Assembly (NCBI RefSeq): GCF_030813695.1
Contig: NZ_JAUSVA010000002.1
Span: forward strand, 2,542,001-2,606,000
Source: Kitasatospora herbaricolor
GTDB taxonomy: Bacteria; Actinomycetota; Actinomycetes; Streptomycetales; Streptomycetaceae
Length of the DNA stretch: 64,000 nucleotides
Direction of reading: 5' to 3'
Shown: positions 17,000-24,141 of the stretch, piece after piece
Layout: every line of letters begins with the position of its first letter
Numbering within the stretch: the first letter of the stretch is position 1
Program-made: the position numbers and the translations under genes
Notes under the pieces: generated by a model
What the model was told of the DNA's origin: nothing
The model's input: only the letters and a program-made list of their open reading frames with translations
Databases searched by the model: none

Positions 17000-17602
17000 T
17001 CAGGCGTCCAGTTCCGCCAGGAAGTCCAGCGCGGCCGCCCAGGTCTGCTCGGCGGCCTCGGCGTCGTAGTCGGGCAGGTCCGGGTCGGTGAAGACGTGGC
17101 CGGCGCCCCGGTAGCGGTGGACCTCGACGTCGGCACCGGCCTTGCGCATCCGCAGGTACCAGGCGTTGAGCCAGTCCTCGGACTCGAACGGGTCGGGCTC
17201 CGCGACGTGCAGCTGGACGGGGATGGAGGTGGCGGCGTCGTCGCGGATGTCCGAGGTGCCGTGCAGCAGCAGCAGGCCCTTGGCCTGCTCGTCCGCGAGC
17301 GCGAGGTTCTGGGCGAGGGCGCCGCCGAGGGAGAAGCCGGCGTAGACCAGGCCCTCCGGCGGCGGGGTGGTCCCGTTCACCGGGGTGAGCAGCGGGACGA
17401 CGGCGGTGATCGCCCGGCGCAGCAGCTCGTCGCTGGTGATCTCCTCCTTGTGCGCCATGCCCTCCTCGACGCTGTCGAAGGTCCGGCCGTCGTAGAGGTC
17501 GGGGGTGTGCACCTGGTGGCCGGCGGCGCGCAGCCGGTCGGCCGCCGCGTGGACGGCCGGGCGCAGGCCGTAGACGGAGTGGAGGAGGACGATCTGGGCC
17601 AC
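17000..17602 (-). CDS. Dienelactone hydrolase family protein
   Basis: A 200-residue cytosolic alpha/beta hydrolase of the DLH family. The nucleophile elbow is GFSLGG with S91 where classical dienelactone hydrolase has cysteine. D137 (AEPDPF) and H169 (GAGHVF) complete the triad. The start is GTG 17602 (VAQIVLLHSVYG), with GAAGGAA just upstream. The frame stays open for a further 280 codons upstream, but that part is repeat-derived, low-complexity sequence. Natural substrates of such small DLH proteins are mostly unknown; ester or lactone hydrolysis is likely. Its promoter shares a 394-bp region with divergent phoD. Confidence 0.85.
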   Translation of the reverse strand: MAQIVLLHSVYGLRPAVHAAADRLRAAGHQVHTPDLYDGRTFDSVEEGMAHKEEITSDELLRRAITAVVPLLTPVNGTTPPPEGLVYAGFSLGGALAQNLALADEQAKGLLLLHGTSDIRDDAATSIPVQLHVAEPDPFESEDWLNAWYLRMRKAGADVEVHRYRGAGHVFTDPDLPDYDAEAAEQTWAAALDFLAELDA

Positions 17603-17685
17603 GGGTGCGTTCCTTCGCGATCTCGGTCGGGTCGTCTCCCATGATCCCGCATGATCCGGCGCGATCCTGCGGCCCGCGCCGCGCC

Positions 17686-17759
17686 GTACCGCGCCGTGCC
17701 CTGCGGTGCCGTGCCCTGCCGTGCCCCGCCATGCCCTGCCGTGCCGTGCCGTGCCGTGT
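17686..17759. repeat. Degenerate pentanucleotide array (GTGCC/CTGCC)
   Basis: About 15 tandem copies of a 5-bp unit, mostly GTGCC with CTGCC, CCGCC and ATGCC variants, fill part of the 394-bp gap between the hydrolase and phoD. GATCC-containing units lie just left of it (17643-17668). The rest of the gap, 17760-17996, holds no gene and is ordinary GC-rich sequence. Confidence 0.7.
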
Positions 17760-17996
17760 CCCCGAGCACCCGGCGCGCCCCTCGCACCTTCGCCCGCCCC
17801 TGGCCGAAGGCCCCCGGCCCGGCGCGCCCCAGGCCGGCCGCGCACGCCCCGCGTGAGCGGCCGGGCGCGCACCCGCGTGGCCGCCGGGTGGCGTGACGGG
17901 CGCCGGCGGGTGCCGGTGTCCACGCGCCGGTGAAGAGTCGACGAACAGTCAGTCCCACCTATGGGCCGCCGCATTACCGGGCGGTAGCCTGAGCCC

Positions 17997-19676
17997 GTGA
18001 TTGATCCCATACATGACAAGCCCCTGGCCGACGCCACCACCCGTCCGCGCCGCCGCCAGGTGCTCAAGGCCACCGCGATCGCCGCCGGGGCGGCGACCCT
18101 GCCACTGGCCCTCGGCGAGCGCGCCGTCGCCGACACCCTGCCGGCCCAGGGCCCGGCCTTCCTCCACGGCGTCGCCTCCGGCGACCCGCTCCCCGACGGC
18201 GTCGTGGTGTGGACCCGGGTGACCCCGACCCCGGCCGCCGTACCCGGCTCGGGCGTCGGACCGGACACCGAGGTCCGCTGGGAGCTGGCCACCGACCGCA
18301 CCTTCGCCGCCCTCGCGGTGAGCGGTTCGGTGACCGCCTCGGCCGGCACCGACCACACCGTGAAGGTCGACGCCCGCGGCCTGCGGCCCGACACCACGTA
18401 CTGGTACCGCTTCACCGCCGGCGGGGTCACCTCGCCGGTCGGCCGCACCCGGACCGCCCCCGCGAACGACGCCGCCGTCCAGCGGCTGCGGCTGGGCGTC
18501 GCGTCCTGCGCGAACTGGGAGGCGGGATACTTCTCCGCGTACCGGCACCTGGCCGCGCGCGGCGACCTCGACGTCTTCCTCTTCCTCGGCGACTACATCT
18601 ACGAGTACAGGACGGGCGAGTTCTGCGCCGCCGGCAAGGTCGTGCGGCCGCACCAGCCGGCGCACGAGATCCTGAACCTGGCCGACTACCGGACCAGGCA
18701 CGGCGCGTACAAGACCGACACCGACCTGCAGGCCCTGCACGCGGCCATCCCGACCATCGCGATCTGGGACGACCACGAGTTCGCCAACGACGCCTCCTCG
18801 GTGGGCGCCGAGAACCACACCCCGGGCACCGAGGGCGACTGGGCGGCCCGGGTCGCCGCGGCCAAGCAGGCGTACTTCGAGTGGATGCCGGTCCGCCCGT
18901 CCGTCGCCGGCACCACCTACCGCCGGCTGCGCTACGGGAAGCTGGCCGACCTCTCGCTGCTCGACCTGCGCTCGTTCCGCTCCGCGCAGGTGAAGGTCGG
19001 CGACGGCGACGTCGACTCGGCCGACCGGACGATCACCGGCCGGGCCCAGCTCGACTGGCTGAAGGCCGGGCTCTCCGCCTCCGACACCACCTGGCGGCTG
19101 GTCGGCAACTCGGTGATGATCTCGCCGGTCGCCTTCCTGTCCCTGCCGGACTACCTGCTGCGACCGCTCGCCAAGCTGCTCGGCCTGCCGGGCGAGGGCC
19201 TGGCGATCAACCCGGACCAGTGGGACGGCTACACCCACGACCGCCGCGAACTGCTCGGCCACCTCAAGGCGCAGGGCATCCGCAACACGGTCTTCCTGAC
19301 CGGCGACATCCACTCGGCGTGGGCGGCCGACGTCCCGAACGAGGCCGCCACCTACCCGGCCTCGGGCAGCGTCGCCACCGAGTTCGTGGTCACCTCGGTG
19401 ACCTCGGACAACATCGACGACTTCCTGAAGGTCGCCCCGCAGACCGTCTCGCTGGTCGCCGCCGGTGCCCTCAAGGCCGCCAACCGGCACCTGAAGTGGA
19501 TCGACCTGGACTCGCACGGCTACGGCGTCCTGGACGTCACCCCGGACCAGGTCCAGATGGACTACTACATCCTGTCCGACCGCACCAGGCGCGACGCGAG
19601 CAGCACCTGGACCCGCTCCTACCGCAGCCGCTCCGGCAGCCAGGCCCTGGAGCGCGTCTGGGCTCCGGTGAAGTGA
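17997..19676 (+). CDS. phoD: Alkaline phosphatase D (PhoD), Tat-exported
   Basis: Secreted metallo-phosphodiesterase/phosphomonoesterase of 559 residues that releases phosphate from organic esters outside the cell. A twin-arginine signal spans residues 1 to about 46 ([20 protein letters not shown], ending GERAVADT). The N-terminal PhoD domain starts at [20 protein letters not shown]. The metal-binding core is visible as [21 protein letters not shown] and [10 protein letters not shown]. The start is GTG 17997. A phoD gene lies in the same neighbourhood in S. coelicolor (from memory SCO2068), where it belongs to the PhoP regulon. I could not identify a convincing PHO box here. A 17-bp terminator follows. 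Confidence 0.93.
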   Translation: MIDPIHDKPLADATTRPRRRQVLKATAIAAGAATLPLALGERAVADTLPAQGPAFLHGVASGDPLPDGVVVWTRVTPTPAAVPGSGVGPDTEVRWELATDRTFAALAVSGSVTASAGTDHTVKVDARGLRPDTTYWYRFTAGGVTSPVGRTRTAPANDAAVQRLRLGVASCANWEAGYFSAYRHLAARGDLDVFLFLGDYIYEYRTGEFCAAGKVVRPHQPAHEILNLADYRTRHGAYKTDTDLQALHAAIPTIAIWDDHEFANDASSVGAENHTPGTEGDWAARVAAAKQAYFEWMPVRPSVAGTTYRRLRYGKLADLSLLDLRSFRSAQVKVGDGDVDSADRTITGRAQLDWLKAGLSASDTTWRLVGNSVMISPVAFLSLPDYLLRPLAKLLGLPGEGLAINPDQWDGYTHDRRELLGHLKAQGIRNTVFLTGDIHSAWAADVPNEAATYPASGSVATEFVVTSVTSDNIDDFLKVAPQTVSLVAAGALKAANRHLKWIDLDSHGYGVLDVTPDQVQMDYYILSDRTRRDASSTWTRSYRSRSGSQALERVWAPVK

Positions 19677-19682
19677 CACCCG

Positions 19683-19721
19683 CCGGGCCGCCCGCACCCG
19701 GTCGGGGTGCGGGCGGCCCGG
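19683..19721 (+). terminator. Terminator after phoD
   Basis: A perfect 17-bp stem (19683-19699 with 19705-19721) closes a 5-nt loop, starting six bases after the phoD stop. It also faces the leftward gene ending at 19826. Confidence 0.8.
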
Positions 19722-19825
19722 TCGTCGCGGCGGCCCGTTCGTTCGTCGCCGCGGCGGCTCGTTCGTCGCGGCGGCCGGGTGGACGCCCGGCCGCCCTCCC
19801 GCCCTCGGCCGGCGCGGACCGGCCG

Positions 19826-20575
19826 TCAGCTCCGGCCGTAGATCTCCGACCAGACGATCACGTCGGCCGTGCCCCCGTTGACGAAGTCCGTGCCCACCGA
19901 CGTGATGGTCAGCAGGGCCGTCCGCCCGGCCCTGGTCCCGACGCACACCACGCTGCCCTCCGCCACCTGGAGGACGGAGACACCGCCCTGGGAGATGCTG
20001 TCGGCGCACTGCCGGCCGGTGGGCGTGCCCCGCCCGGTCCACAGCGCGAGGTTGCCGAGGCCGGCCGGGTCGTAGTTCCCCGTGATCGAGCCGTCCAGCG
20101 GGTTCAGCTGCGCGTCGGACGAGTCGCCGCTGCCGCCGGTCGGTGGGGCCGCGTCGAGACGCAGGCCGAGGATGGACATCCGCACCCTCCCCTGCCAGCG
20201 CACTCCCTGGGCGGCCGCGGAAGGTCCCGCGGAGGGTGCCGCGGCGGACGGGGGCGCCGCCGCCGGACCGGAGGAACCGTCCGGGACGGGTGCGGCCCCG
20301 GTGGGGCCGCCGCCGGGGTTCGGGGCGAGGGTCTGCGGGCCGCTCAGCACCGGCTCGCCCGAGATCCCGAGGAGCTTGACCACGGAGAAGAGCCCGCCGG
20401 CGAGCATGACCGCCGAGGCGAGCACCAGCAGGGCGATCACCCCGCGCCCGAGGCCCGCCGGCGCCGGGACGTTCACCTGGACGCCGTGGGGGCCGTACTG
20501 CAGGCCCGCCGAGCCCTTGATCGTGTTCGGGGGCGGGTAACCCGGATGCGGCGGCCCGGATCGGGGATCCGTCAT
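19826..20575 (-). CDS. Single-pass membrane protein with N-terminal RHIM-like motif
   Basis: A 249-residue protein. Residues 17-36 hold NTIKGSAGLQYGPHGVQVNV, which aligns with the C-terminal motif of the gene just upstream: N, I, G, A, Q, G-P, G and QVN are shared. One membrane segment follows at about 45-68 (IALLVLASAVMLAGGLFSVV). After a Pro/Ala/Ser linker (75-125) comes a beta-rich domain to the end with two cysteines (RQCADSIS, SVVCVGTRAG). N-in topology would put the motif in the cytosol and the beta domain outside. The ATG overlaps the upstream stop (ATGA), so the two are coupled. I know no characterised homologue. A membrane sensor that seeds assembly of its soluble partners is an inference. 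Confidence 0.75.
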   Translation of the reverse strand: MTDPRSGPPHPGYPPPNTIKGSAGLQYGPHGVQVNVPAPAGLGRGVIALLVLASAVMLAGGLFSVVKLLGISGEPVLSGPQTLAPNPGGGPTGAAPVPDGSSGPAAAPPSAAAPSAGPSAAAQGVRWQGRVRMSILGLRLDAAPPTGGSGDSSDAQLNPLDGSITGNYDPAGLGNLALWTGRGTPTGRQCADSISQGGVSVLQVAEGSVVCVGTRAGRTALLTITSVGTDFVNGGTADVIVWSEIYGRS

Positions 20576-20982
20576 CGCGGGCGTCCGAAGTTGTTGACCT
20601 GGAAGCCGTTCGGCCCCACCTGCACCGCGGCGGGTCCGTGGATGACGTTGCCGGCCACGGAGTACCCGGCGGGCGGCGTCTGCCGGCCCTCCTCCCGGAC
20701 GTCCGCCAGCGCCCTCCGCAGGGCCGCGGCGAACACCGGGTCCCGGCCGACCGCGTCCCGCAGTACCAGCGCCAGCCAGGTGCGCGTGGCGTCCGACACG
20801 GCCGGTTGCCCGGCCTCGGCCTCCTCCCGCAGGCGGAGCAGCGCGGTCTCGCTCCCGAGCCTGCCGCTCACGACCTCGTGCACGCGGGCCATCGCGGCAC
20901 CTGCGCCGTGATCACCACCCGGACGGCCTCCGCCTGCCACCCAGGCGAACAGCCACCCGACCGCGATCTCCTCATCGGTCAC
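20572..20982 (-). CDS. Small helical protein with C-terminal RHIM-like motif
   Basis: A 136-residue soluble protein. I start at GTG 20982 (VTDEEIAVGWLF), with GGGAGG five bases upstream; the open frame to 21204 adds non-coding-like sequence. Residues 1 to about 105 are predicted helical (HEVVSGRLGSETALLRLREE, WLALVLRDAVGRDPVFAAAL). The last 25 residues are NVIHGPAAVQVGPNGFQVNN plus a short tail. VQVG matches the core tetrad of RHIM amyloid motifs, and the whole resembles motifs at protein ends in actinobacterial amyloid-signalling (BASS-type) systems. The stop codon overlaps the start of the membrane-protein gene. It is divergent from the third motif gene at 21134. No enzymatic domain visible. 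Confidence 0.75.
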   Translation of the reverse strand: MTDEEIAVGWLFAWVAGGGRPGGDHGAGAAMARVHEVVSGRLGSETALLRLREEAEAGQPAVSDATRTWLALVLRDAVGRDPVFAAALRRALADVREEGRQTPPAGYSVAGNVIHGPAAVQVGPNGFQVNNFGRPR

Positions 20983-21000
20983 CTTGCCTCCCAAGCTGTA

Positions 21001-21013
21001 TGACGTTGCGTCA
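21001..21013. promoter_or_regulatory. Palindrome TGACGTTGCGTCA in the divergent promoter region
   Basis: 5-bp arms (TGACG/CGTCA) flank three bases, 19 bp upstream of the start of the leftward motif gene and inside its 151-bp divergent gap with the rightward one. A 13-bp match with one base changed lies at 21720-21732. Confidence 0.45.
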
Positions 21014-21133
21014 GACCGTACTACCGATCCGCGTTGACGGGAGGCGGGAGAGCTGATTCCCTCCCTCCGTGGCGGGGGCGCGACGCGATGGCGGCGTCCG
21101 GGCCCCGCGAGGCTGTCGGCGAAGGGTGTTGCT

Positions 21134-21511
21134 GTGACGGGTGTGGATCTGGTGGTGGCCGCGGTCGCGGCCGGAACGTCGGCCGGACTGGCGGACGCCG
21201 CCAACAGCGGTGTCCGCGACGCTTACGAGGCGCTGCGCGCGGCGACACGGCGGCGGCTGGGACGGCGCGACGAACGGGTGGAGGAGGCCGAGCCGGAGAT
21301 GTGGGAGGCCGTGCTGGCGGAGGAACTCACGGCGGCCGGCGCCCAGGAGGACCAGGAGCTCCTGCAGGCCGCCGAGCGGCTGCTGGCATTGCTGAGGGCG
21401 CCCGGGAACGCCCGGACCGGGGGCCGGGGGGACGTGTACAACCTGGACATGCCGCAGGCCAAGGGTGTGGCCGTCGGGCCGAACGCCCAGCAGACCAACA
21501 CCTTCAACTGA
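21134..21511 (+). CDS. Small helical protein with C-terminal VGPNxxQxNxF motif
   Basis: A 125-residue soluble protein. The N-terminus is Ala/Gly-rich (VDLVVAAVAAGTSAGLADAA), followed by charged helices (RDAYEALRAATRRRLGRRDE, AQEDQELLQAAERLLALLR). After a Gly-rich hinge it ends with a tail containing KGVAVGPNAQQTNTFN, which matches VGPNGFQVNNF of the divergent gene's product. Streptomyces genomes hold many small proteins with this layout of helical domain plus Gln/Asn-rich tail, without assigned function. The start is GTG 21134, with GAAGGG seven bases upstream. A 16-bp terminator follows. Probably one component of a motif-linked signalling set with the two genes to its left. Confidence 0.72.
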   Translation: MTGVDLVVAAVAAGTSAGLADAANSGVRDAYEALRAATRRRLGRRDERVEEAEPEMWEAVLAEELTAAGAQEDQELLQAAERLLALLRAPGNARTGGRGDVYNLDMPQAKGVAVGPNAQQTNTFN

Positions 21512-21547
21512 CGGGCATCCGGGGGCCGGCCCCGGAGCCTGCGAGCA

Positions 21548-21599
21548 GCCCCGGCCCGTGGCCCCGCGTTCGTTCCATGCGGTGGCCACGGGCCGGGGC
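21548..21599 (+). terminator. Terminator after the third motif gene
   Basis: A perfect 16-bp stem, 21548-21563 with 21584-21599, and a 20-nt loop, 36 bases after the stop codon. Confidence 0.7.
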
Positions 21600-21719
21600 C
21601 GTTCCACCGCCCAGGCACGACCGGGCGCCGACCCGGCTCGCCCCCTCCGCCCTCCCCCAGCACGCGAGGCCCGCGTTCCGCACGGGGTGAGCCCTGACTT
21701 GCGAAGCCGCGGCGCACAG

Positions 21720-21732
21720 TGACGTGGCGTCA
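21720..21732. promoter_or_regulatory. Second TGACGTGGCGTCA palindrome
   Basis: It differs from the site at 21001-21013 by one central base. The two copies flank the 21134-21511 gene. Possible operator for the same regulator. Confidence 0.4.
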
Positions 21733-22188
21733 GCATCACGTGTTCGTGGCGCCTCCGGGGTCGGCCGCTCCGCCGGCCTCCCGGCCGCCCGGGCGTGCGC
21801 AATTGCACTCCACCTTCCGCCGGACGCCGTTCTTTGTTTTCGTATTACACATAATGCGCGGCGCTGCGCATGCCCATTGATTGCCCTTCCCGGCGCTCTC
21901 CGAATGGCCTTCGGAGCGTCAATTCACTGTTTTGCCACACCTGGAGGCGAGTTACCGACCCGAAAGGCTTGACGCCGAAAGTTGGTCTAGTCCAATGTAG
22001 GGTCAGGACTCGTGAGGGCGACTATTCCCCGGGGGCGGAATCCAGGCGCCTCACCCTCCGACAGCCATCGTCTCCGCGACGGGAATTCCCGACGCATCCG
22101 CGACGAGCTGCCCACTGTCAGCCGAACCCGGCCCCGCCGTGCTCCTGTTCCGCCCTGTCACCGAAGACCAGAAGCCTGGAGTGACCGC
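21733..22188. other. AT-richer intergenic region before the biosynthetic cluster
   Basis: No gene is visible in this stretch. From about 21800 to 22000 the GC content falls well below the window average (for example TTCTTTGTTTTCGTATTACA near 21830). A hairpin, CTCCGAA/TTCGGAG, lies at 21898-21916. Then follow a promoter-like TTGACG and the DasR-like site. AT-rich leaders of this kind often precede regulated or acquired genes in Streptomyces. Confidence 0.6.
21969..21998 (+). promoter_or_regulatory. Promoter candidate with embedded DasR-like site
   Basis: TTGACG (21969-21974) could be a -35 element, with CAATGT (21993-21998) as a weak -10 at 18-bp spacing. Between and overlapping them, TGGTCTAGTCCA (21983-21994) matches 11 of 12 bases of the DasR core TGGTCTAGACCA. 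A repressor bound there would block the promoter of the decarboxylase cluster. Confidence 0.4.
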
Positions 22189-22407
22189 ATGACCCGACCC
22201 GACCGACATCACCGCAGGTTCACCCCGAATCACCCGCACGTCCGCACCACCCCCGGGAACGACCCCGCCCAGGACCTCCTGGGACCGCCGGCGCCGGCGG
22301 AGTCGCCCGCCTGTGAGCGGCCGGCCCGCAAGGCACCGCCGCGCGGCCACGCCCGCTGCGCCGACCGGAACGACGCACCCGGACGCCCCGGAAGGGCCCG
22401 CCGGTGA
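22189..22407 (+). CDS. Possible small leader protein overlapping the decarboxylase start
   Basis: A 72-codon frame starting at ATG 22189, with CTGGAG seven bases upstream. Its TGA overlaps the decarboxylase GTG (GTGA). Third-position GC is high, as in real genes here. The product is rich in Arg, Pro and His (MTRPDRHHRRFTPNHPHVRT at the N-terminus) with two cysteines and no recognised domain. It could be a real small protein, a translational-coupling leader or chance. A precursor-peptide role has no support, since no RiPP maturase is nearby. Confidence 0.35.
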   Translation: MTRPDRHHRRFTPNHPHVRTTPGNDPAQDLLGPPAPAESPACERPARKAPPRGHARCADRNDAPGRPGRARR

Positions 22408-23606
22408 GCGGCCCGGGCGCAGCCGCCATCAGCCGGGGCCTGCACGCCGCCCTGGCCGCCGAGTCCGAGGACCGGATCATCTACGACCTCGCCGGGATCG
22501 GCGAGCGCTACACCACCCTGGTCGAGGAACTGCCCGGTGTCGCCGTGCGGTTCGCCATGAAGGCCTGCCCGGTGGACGAGGTGCTCGCCCACCTGGCCGC
22601 GATGGGCGCCGGCTTCGACGCGGCCAGCCCCAACGAGATCGCCCAGGCCGTCCGGACCGGCGTCGCCACCGACCGGATCCACTACGGCAACACGGTGAAG
22701 TCCGACCGCAGCATCGCCGAGGCGTACCGCTTAGGCATCCGGGACTTCGCGACCGACAGCCTGGAGGACGTCGGGGCGATCGCCGCCCACGCCCCCGGCG
22801 CCCGGGTGTTCTGCCGGCTGGCCACCAGCGGGGAGGGCGCGCTCTGGGGCCTCAGCCAGAAGTTCGGCTGCTCAGGCGCCGACGCGGTGCTCGTCCTGGA
22901 GGCCGCCCGGGCGGCGGGGCTGACCCCGGCCGGGCTCTCCGTGCACGTCGGCTCGCAGCAGATGACGACGGAGGCCTGGCAGGAGGCCTTCGAGCGGATC
23001 GGCGAGGTGCTGGTGGCCCTCCGGCGGCGCGGGATCCTGCTCGACCACGTGAACCTCGGCGGCGGCCTGCCCGCCCTCGGCTACCTGGACCGGCGGGGTG
23101 ATCCGCTCGACCCGCCGCTGGACAAGATGTTCGTCGTCATCCGCGAGGGTATCGAGCGGCTGCGCGAGATCGCCGGCCCCGGGCTGGGCCTGGTGATGGA
23201 GCCGGGCCGGTTCCTGGTGGCCGACCAGGGCGCGATCAAGGCCCACGTGGCCCGGCTGTCCTCCCGCGAGCAGCTCGACGGGGAGCGCCGGAACTGGCTC
23301 TACCTGAGCTGCGGGAAGTTCAACGGGCTCTACGAGATGGACGAGTTGCAGTACCGGCTGGTCTTCCCCTCGCACCCGGACGCGGAGTACGTCCCGGCCG
23401 TGGTGGCCGGCCCCAGCTGCGACAGCGACGACGCGTACGCTCACGAGCACTGCCGGGTCCTGGTGCCCAGCGCGGTCGCCTCGGGGGACCCGGTCTGGAT
23501 CCTCTCCGCCGGCGCCTACGCCGGGAGTTACATGACCCAGGGCTTCAACGGATTCGATCCGCTGCCGTACGGCTGGGTCCGCGGCGAAACGGCGGGGGCC
23601 CGGTGA
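22404..23606 (+). CDS. Fold-type III PLP-dependent decarboxylase (ornithine/DAP decarboxylase-like)
   Basis: Removes the alpha-carboxyl group of a basic amino acid with PLP; 400 residues, cytosolic. The PLP lysine is K53 in FAMKACP. Other family marks are LSVHVGSQ, the phosphate-binding NLGGGLP, EPGRFLV, and GPSCDSDD, where the cysteine matches the catalytic cysteine of ornithine decarboxylase. The short MKACP form and CDSDD favour ornithine, lysine or a related diamino acid over meso-DAP. It opens an apparent biosynthetic cluster and would supply a diamine or amine building block. Codon 110 is TTA (22731-22733), the bldA-dependent leucine codon, which ties expression to development in Streptomyces. 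GTG start overlapping the small upstream frame. Confidence 0.88.
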   Translation: MSGPGAAAISRGLHAALAAESEDRIIYDLAGIGERYTTLVEELPGVAVRFAMKACPVDEVLAHLAAMGAGFDAASPNEIAQAVRTGVATDRIHYGNTVKSDRSIAEAYRLGIRDFATDSLEDVGAIAAHAPGARVFCRLATSGEGALWGLSQKFGCSGADAVLVLEAARAAGLTPAGLSVHVGSQQMTTEAWQEAFERIGEVLVALRRRGILLDHVNLGGGLPALGYLDRRGDPLDPPLDKMFVVIREGIERLREIAGPGLGLVMEPGRFLVADQGAIKAHVARLSSREQLDGERRNWLYLSCGKFNGLYEMDELQYRLVFPSHPDAEYVPAVVAGPSCDSDDAYAHEHCRVLVPSAVASGDPVWILSAGAYAGSYMTQGFNGFDPLPYGWVRGETAGAR

Positions 23607-23964
23607 CCGAAAGACACGGCCCGTTACGGCGCGTCCACGAAAGCGCCCGGCGAAACGGCCGCGGGGGTTTTCGTACTGACCCGGAACAATTCCCCGGCGG
23701 CTTCTCCGGCGGCCTCCGGAGAACACCGGGAGCACCCGCCGGAACACCGGGAGCACCCGCCTCGATAACCCCGGCAGAACCCTCTCGGGACGACCGGCCC
23801 GGCCGGACGGGAGAGTTCCCGACCCGCCGCCACGGGCCCGCCGCCTATTCCTCCGGCCGGAATTCACGGCCGTCCTGAGGGCCTGGCCGCACCCCGGCAC
23901 CGGCCGCCGCGCACCCGGGCGCGAGCACCACCCCGCTCCGCCGTACACCGCTCCGCCGAGGCCG
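23607..23964. other. Gap after the decarboxylase gene, no gene seen
   Basis: Frames here have low third-position GC and look non-coding. A 21-bp tandem duplication (ACACCGGGAGCACCCGCCGGA type) lies at about 23720-23761. I see no clear hairpin terminator or promoter. Confidence 0.5.
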
Positions 23965-24062
23965 TTGCACCACCGCCCTTGCACCACCGCCTTCGCACCA
24001 CCGCCCTTGCACCACCGCCTTCGCACCACCGCCCTTGCACCACCGCCTTCGCACCACCGCCG
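23965..24062. repeat. 28-bp minisatellite
   Basis: About 3.5 tandem copies of a 28-bp unit made of two near-identical halves (TTGCACCACCGCC and TTCGCACCACCGCCC), so about seven half-units. It lies 80 bp upstream of the dioxygenase gene. It creates long repetitive frames on both strands that are not genes. Confidence 0.85.
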
Positions 24063-24141
24063 GGCGGCACGGCCCTGCCGTCCCCGCGGCGACCCCACCA
24101 AGAACCCCACCGACACCCACCTGGGCCCTGGAGCTACCCGC

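Noticed and set aside
17929..17946. PHO-box-like repeat (minus strand GTTCGTC and CTTCACC, 11-nt period) before phoD
   Set aside because: Only two degenerate units in the less usual orientation; too weak to list as a PhoP site.
17603..18448. N-terminal extension of the dienelactone hydrolase frame
   Set aside because: It passes through the pentanucleotide array and antisense to phoD; the true start GTG 17602 gives the family N-terminus.
23603..23878. 91-codon frame overlapping the decarboxylase stop
   Set aside because: Low third-position GC, a TTA and AGA/ATA codons, and an internal 21-bp repeat indicate non-coding sequence.
23864..24070. Minus-strand frames with repeated VVQGRWCEGGGA-like peptides
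   Set aside because: Produced only by the 28-bp minisatellite; no ribosome site or neighbours to support a repeat protein.
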